Of a stretch of DNA of 6,202 nt, positions 5,686-6,202 are shown piece after piece. The stretch spans positions 1 through 6,202 of the forward strand of contig JASHWA010000351.1 in NCBI GenBank assembly GCA_030044325.1, given 5' to 3'. Numbering within the stretch: the stretch's first letter is position 1; each line of letters begins with the position of its first letter. The notes beneath the pieces are model-generated. The model did not search any database and was not told the DNA's origin. It saw only the letters and a list, made by a program, of their open reading frames with translations. This DNA comes from Bryobacteraceae bacterium (GTDB lineage Bacteria; Acidobacteriota; Terriglobia; Bryobacterales; Bryobacteraceae). The position numbers were made by a program, and so were the translations under genes.

Positions 5686-6202
5686 ATGGATTGCTATCGC
5701 GGAGCGCTCGACTCCGCTTTCCGGCACGCCGTCGCCTATCTCGAAGACCTGCCCGGGCGGCGCGTCGGCGTGGCCGAGGATCATGCGCGATTGCGCGCGC
5801 GATTCGCCCGCCCGCTCGATGAGGATGGCGTCGCGCCGGAGCAGATCATCGACGAGCTCGCCTGCGCCGCCGACCCCGGCCTGATCGCGTCGTCGGGCGG
5901 GCGCTTCTTCGCATGGGTGATCGGCGGAACGCTGCCGTCGGCGCTCGCCGCGGATTGGCTGGTCAGCGCGTGGGATCAAAACGCCGCGCTGTACGCCTGT
6001 TCGCCCGCGGCGGCCGTTGTCGAAGAGGTGGCGGGCGAATGGCTCAAGGACATCCTCGGCCTGCCCGCCGGCGCGAGCTTCGCGTTCACCGGCGGATGCC
6101 AGATGGCGCACATCACCTGCCTGATCGCCGCGCGGCACGCGTTGCTTGAAAAGGCCGGCTGGGACGTCGAGCAGCGTGGCGCCGCGGGAGGTCCCGCGAT
6201 CC
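5686..6202 (+). CDS. PLP-dependent (group II) decarboxylase family, N-terminal part (runs off right edge)
   Basis: The frame is open from the ATG at 5686 to the window end (172 codons) and begins MDCYRGALDSAFRHAVAYLE. Segments match the pyridoxal-dependent decarboxylase family (glutamate/aromatic amino acid decarboxylase-like, fold type I). They are GGRFFAWVIGGTLPSALAADW (about 71-91), where substrate and dimer contacts usually lie; DQNAALYACSPAAAVVEEVAGEWL (97-120); and FTGGCQMAHITCLIAAR (134-150), the counterpart of the 'T-S/G-GG-x-x-A-N/H' loop that binds the PLP phosphate. The catalytic lysine (HKW-type motif) lies beyond the window. Members are usually about 450-500 residues, so roughly a third is visible. 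The substrate cannot be assigned, and some relatives act as lyases or aminotransferase-like enzymes. It follows the secreted-protein gene by 54 bp with its own promoter candidate and no Shine-Dalgarno. Confidence 0.9.
   Translation, partial: MDCYRGALDSAFRHAVAYLEDLPGRRVGVAEDHARLRARFARPLDEDGVAPEQIIDELACAADPGLIASSGGRFFAWVIGGTLPSALAADWLVSAWDQNAALYACSPAAAVVEEVAGEWLKDILGLPAGASFAFTGGCQMAHITCLIAARHALLEKAGWDVEQRGAAGGPAI

Noticed and set aside
4795..6138. A 447-codon open frame on the minus strand, antisense to the secreted protein and the PLP decarboxylase
   Set aside because: The plus-strand frames across it show a signal peptide, a Shine-Dalgarno and clear PLP-decarboxylase motifs. The antisense translation is Arg/Gly/Ala/His-rich with no domain pattern, as expected from GC-rich codon bias.

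Overview
This is a GC-rich, densely coding bacterial window with seven protein genes. Gaps are at most about 65 bp and there is no RNA gene, mobile element, CRISPR array or long non-coding stretch. The most likely source is an Acidobacteriota bacterium, perhaps Solibacter/Bryobacter-like. That assignment is an inference from two proteins. One is a secreted protein with the 'DRVRFYS-x-ERxEWEEIPxxLVD' signature, which I associate with that phylum. The other is a DUF5671-type membrane protein. No search was run.

Layout, left to right. Minus strand: the N-terminal 199 codons of leucyl-tRNA synthetase (leuS, runs off the left edge), preceded in the same transcript by endonuclease IV (nfo), whose 3' end overlaps the leuS start by 40 nt. 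Plus strand, divergent from nfo across 64 bp: a five-helix DUF5671-like membrane protein with an extracytoplasmic C-terminal domain. It converges, with a 48-bp gap holding a small hairpin, on a minus-strand pair: an aldo/keto reductase followed after 1 nt (TGA-g-ATG) by a tandemly duplicated MarR-like winged-helix protein. Divergent from the reductase across 43 bp is a plus-strand secreted protein of unknown function. It is followed, with its own likely promoter, by the start of a PLP-dependent group II decarboxylase that runs off the right edge.

Genes that plausibly work together are nfo-leuS (co-transcribed, overlapping) and the reductase with the MarR-like protein (co-transcribed, perhaps enzyme plus regulator). 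The rest look like individually transcribed genes. The most interesting signals are in the start regions. Two genes have an extended -10 (TGC[T/G]ATACTT) only 6-8 nt before the ATG and no Shine-Dalgarno, which suggests leaderless mRNAs. Both divergent intergenic regions have -10 elements for the two directions lying on top of each other. I see no convincing undescribed multi-gene system. The best uncharacterised protein is the secreted one at 4834-5631.
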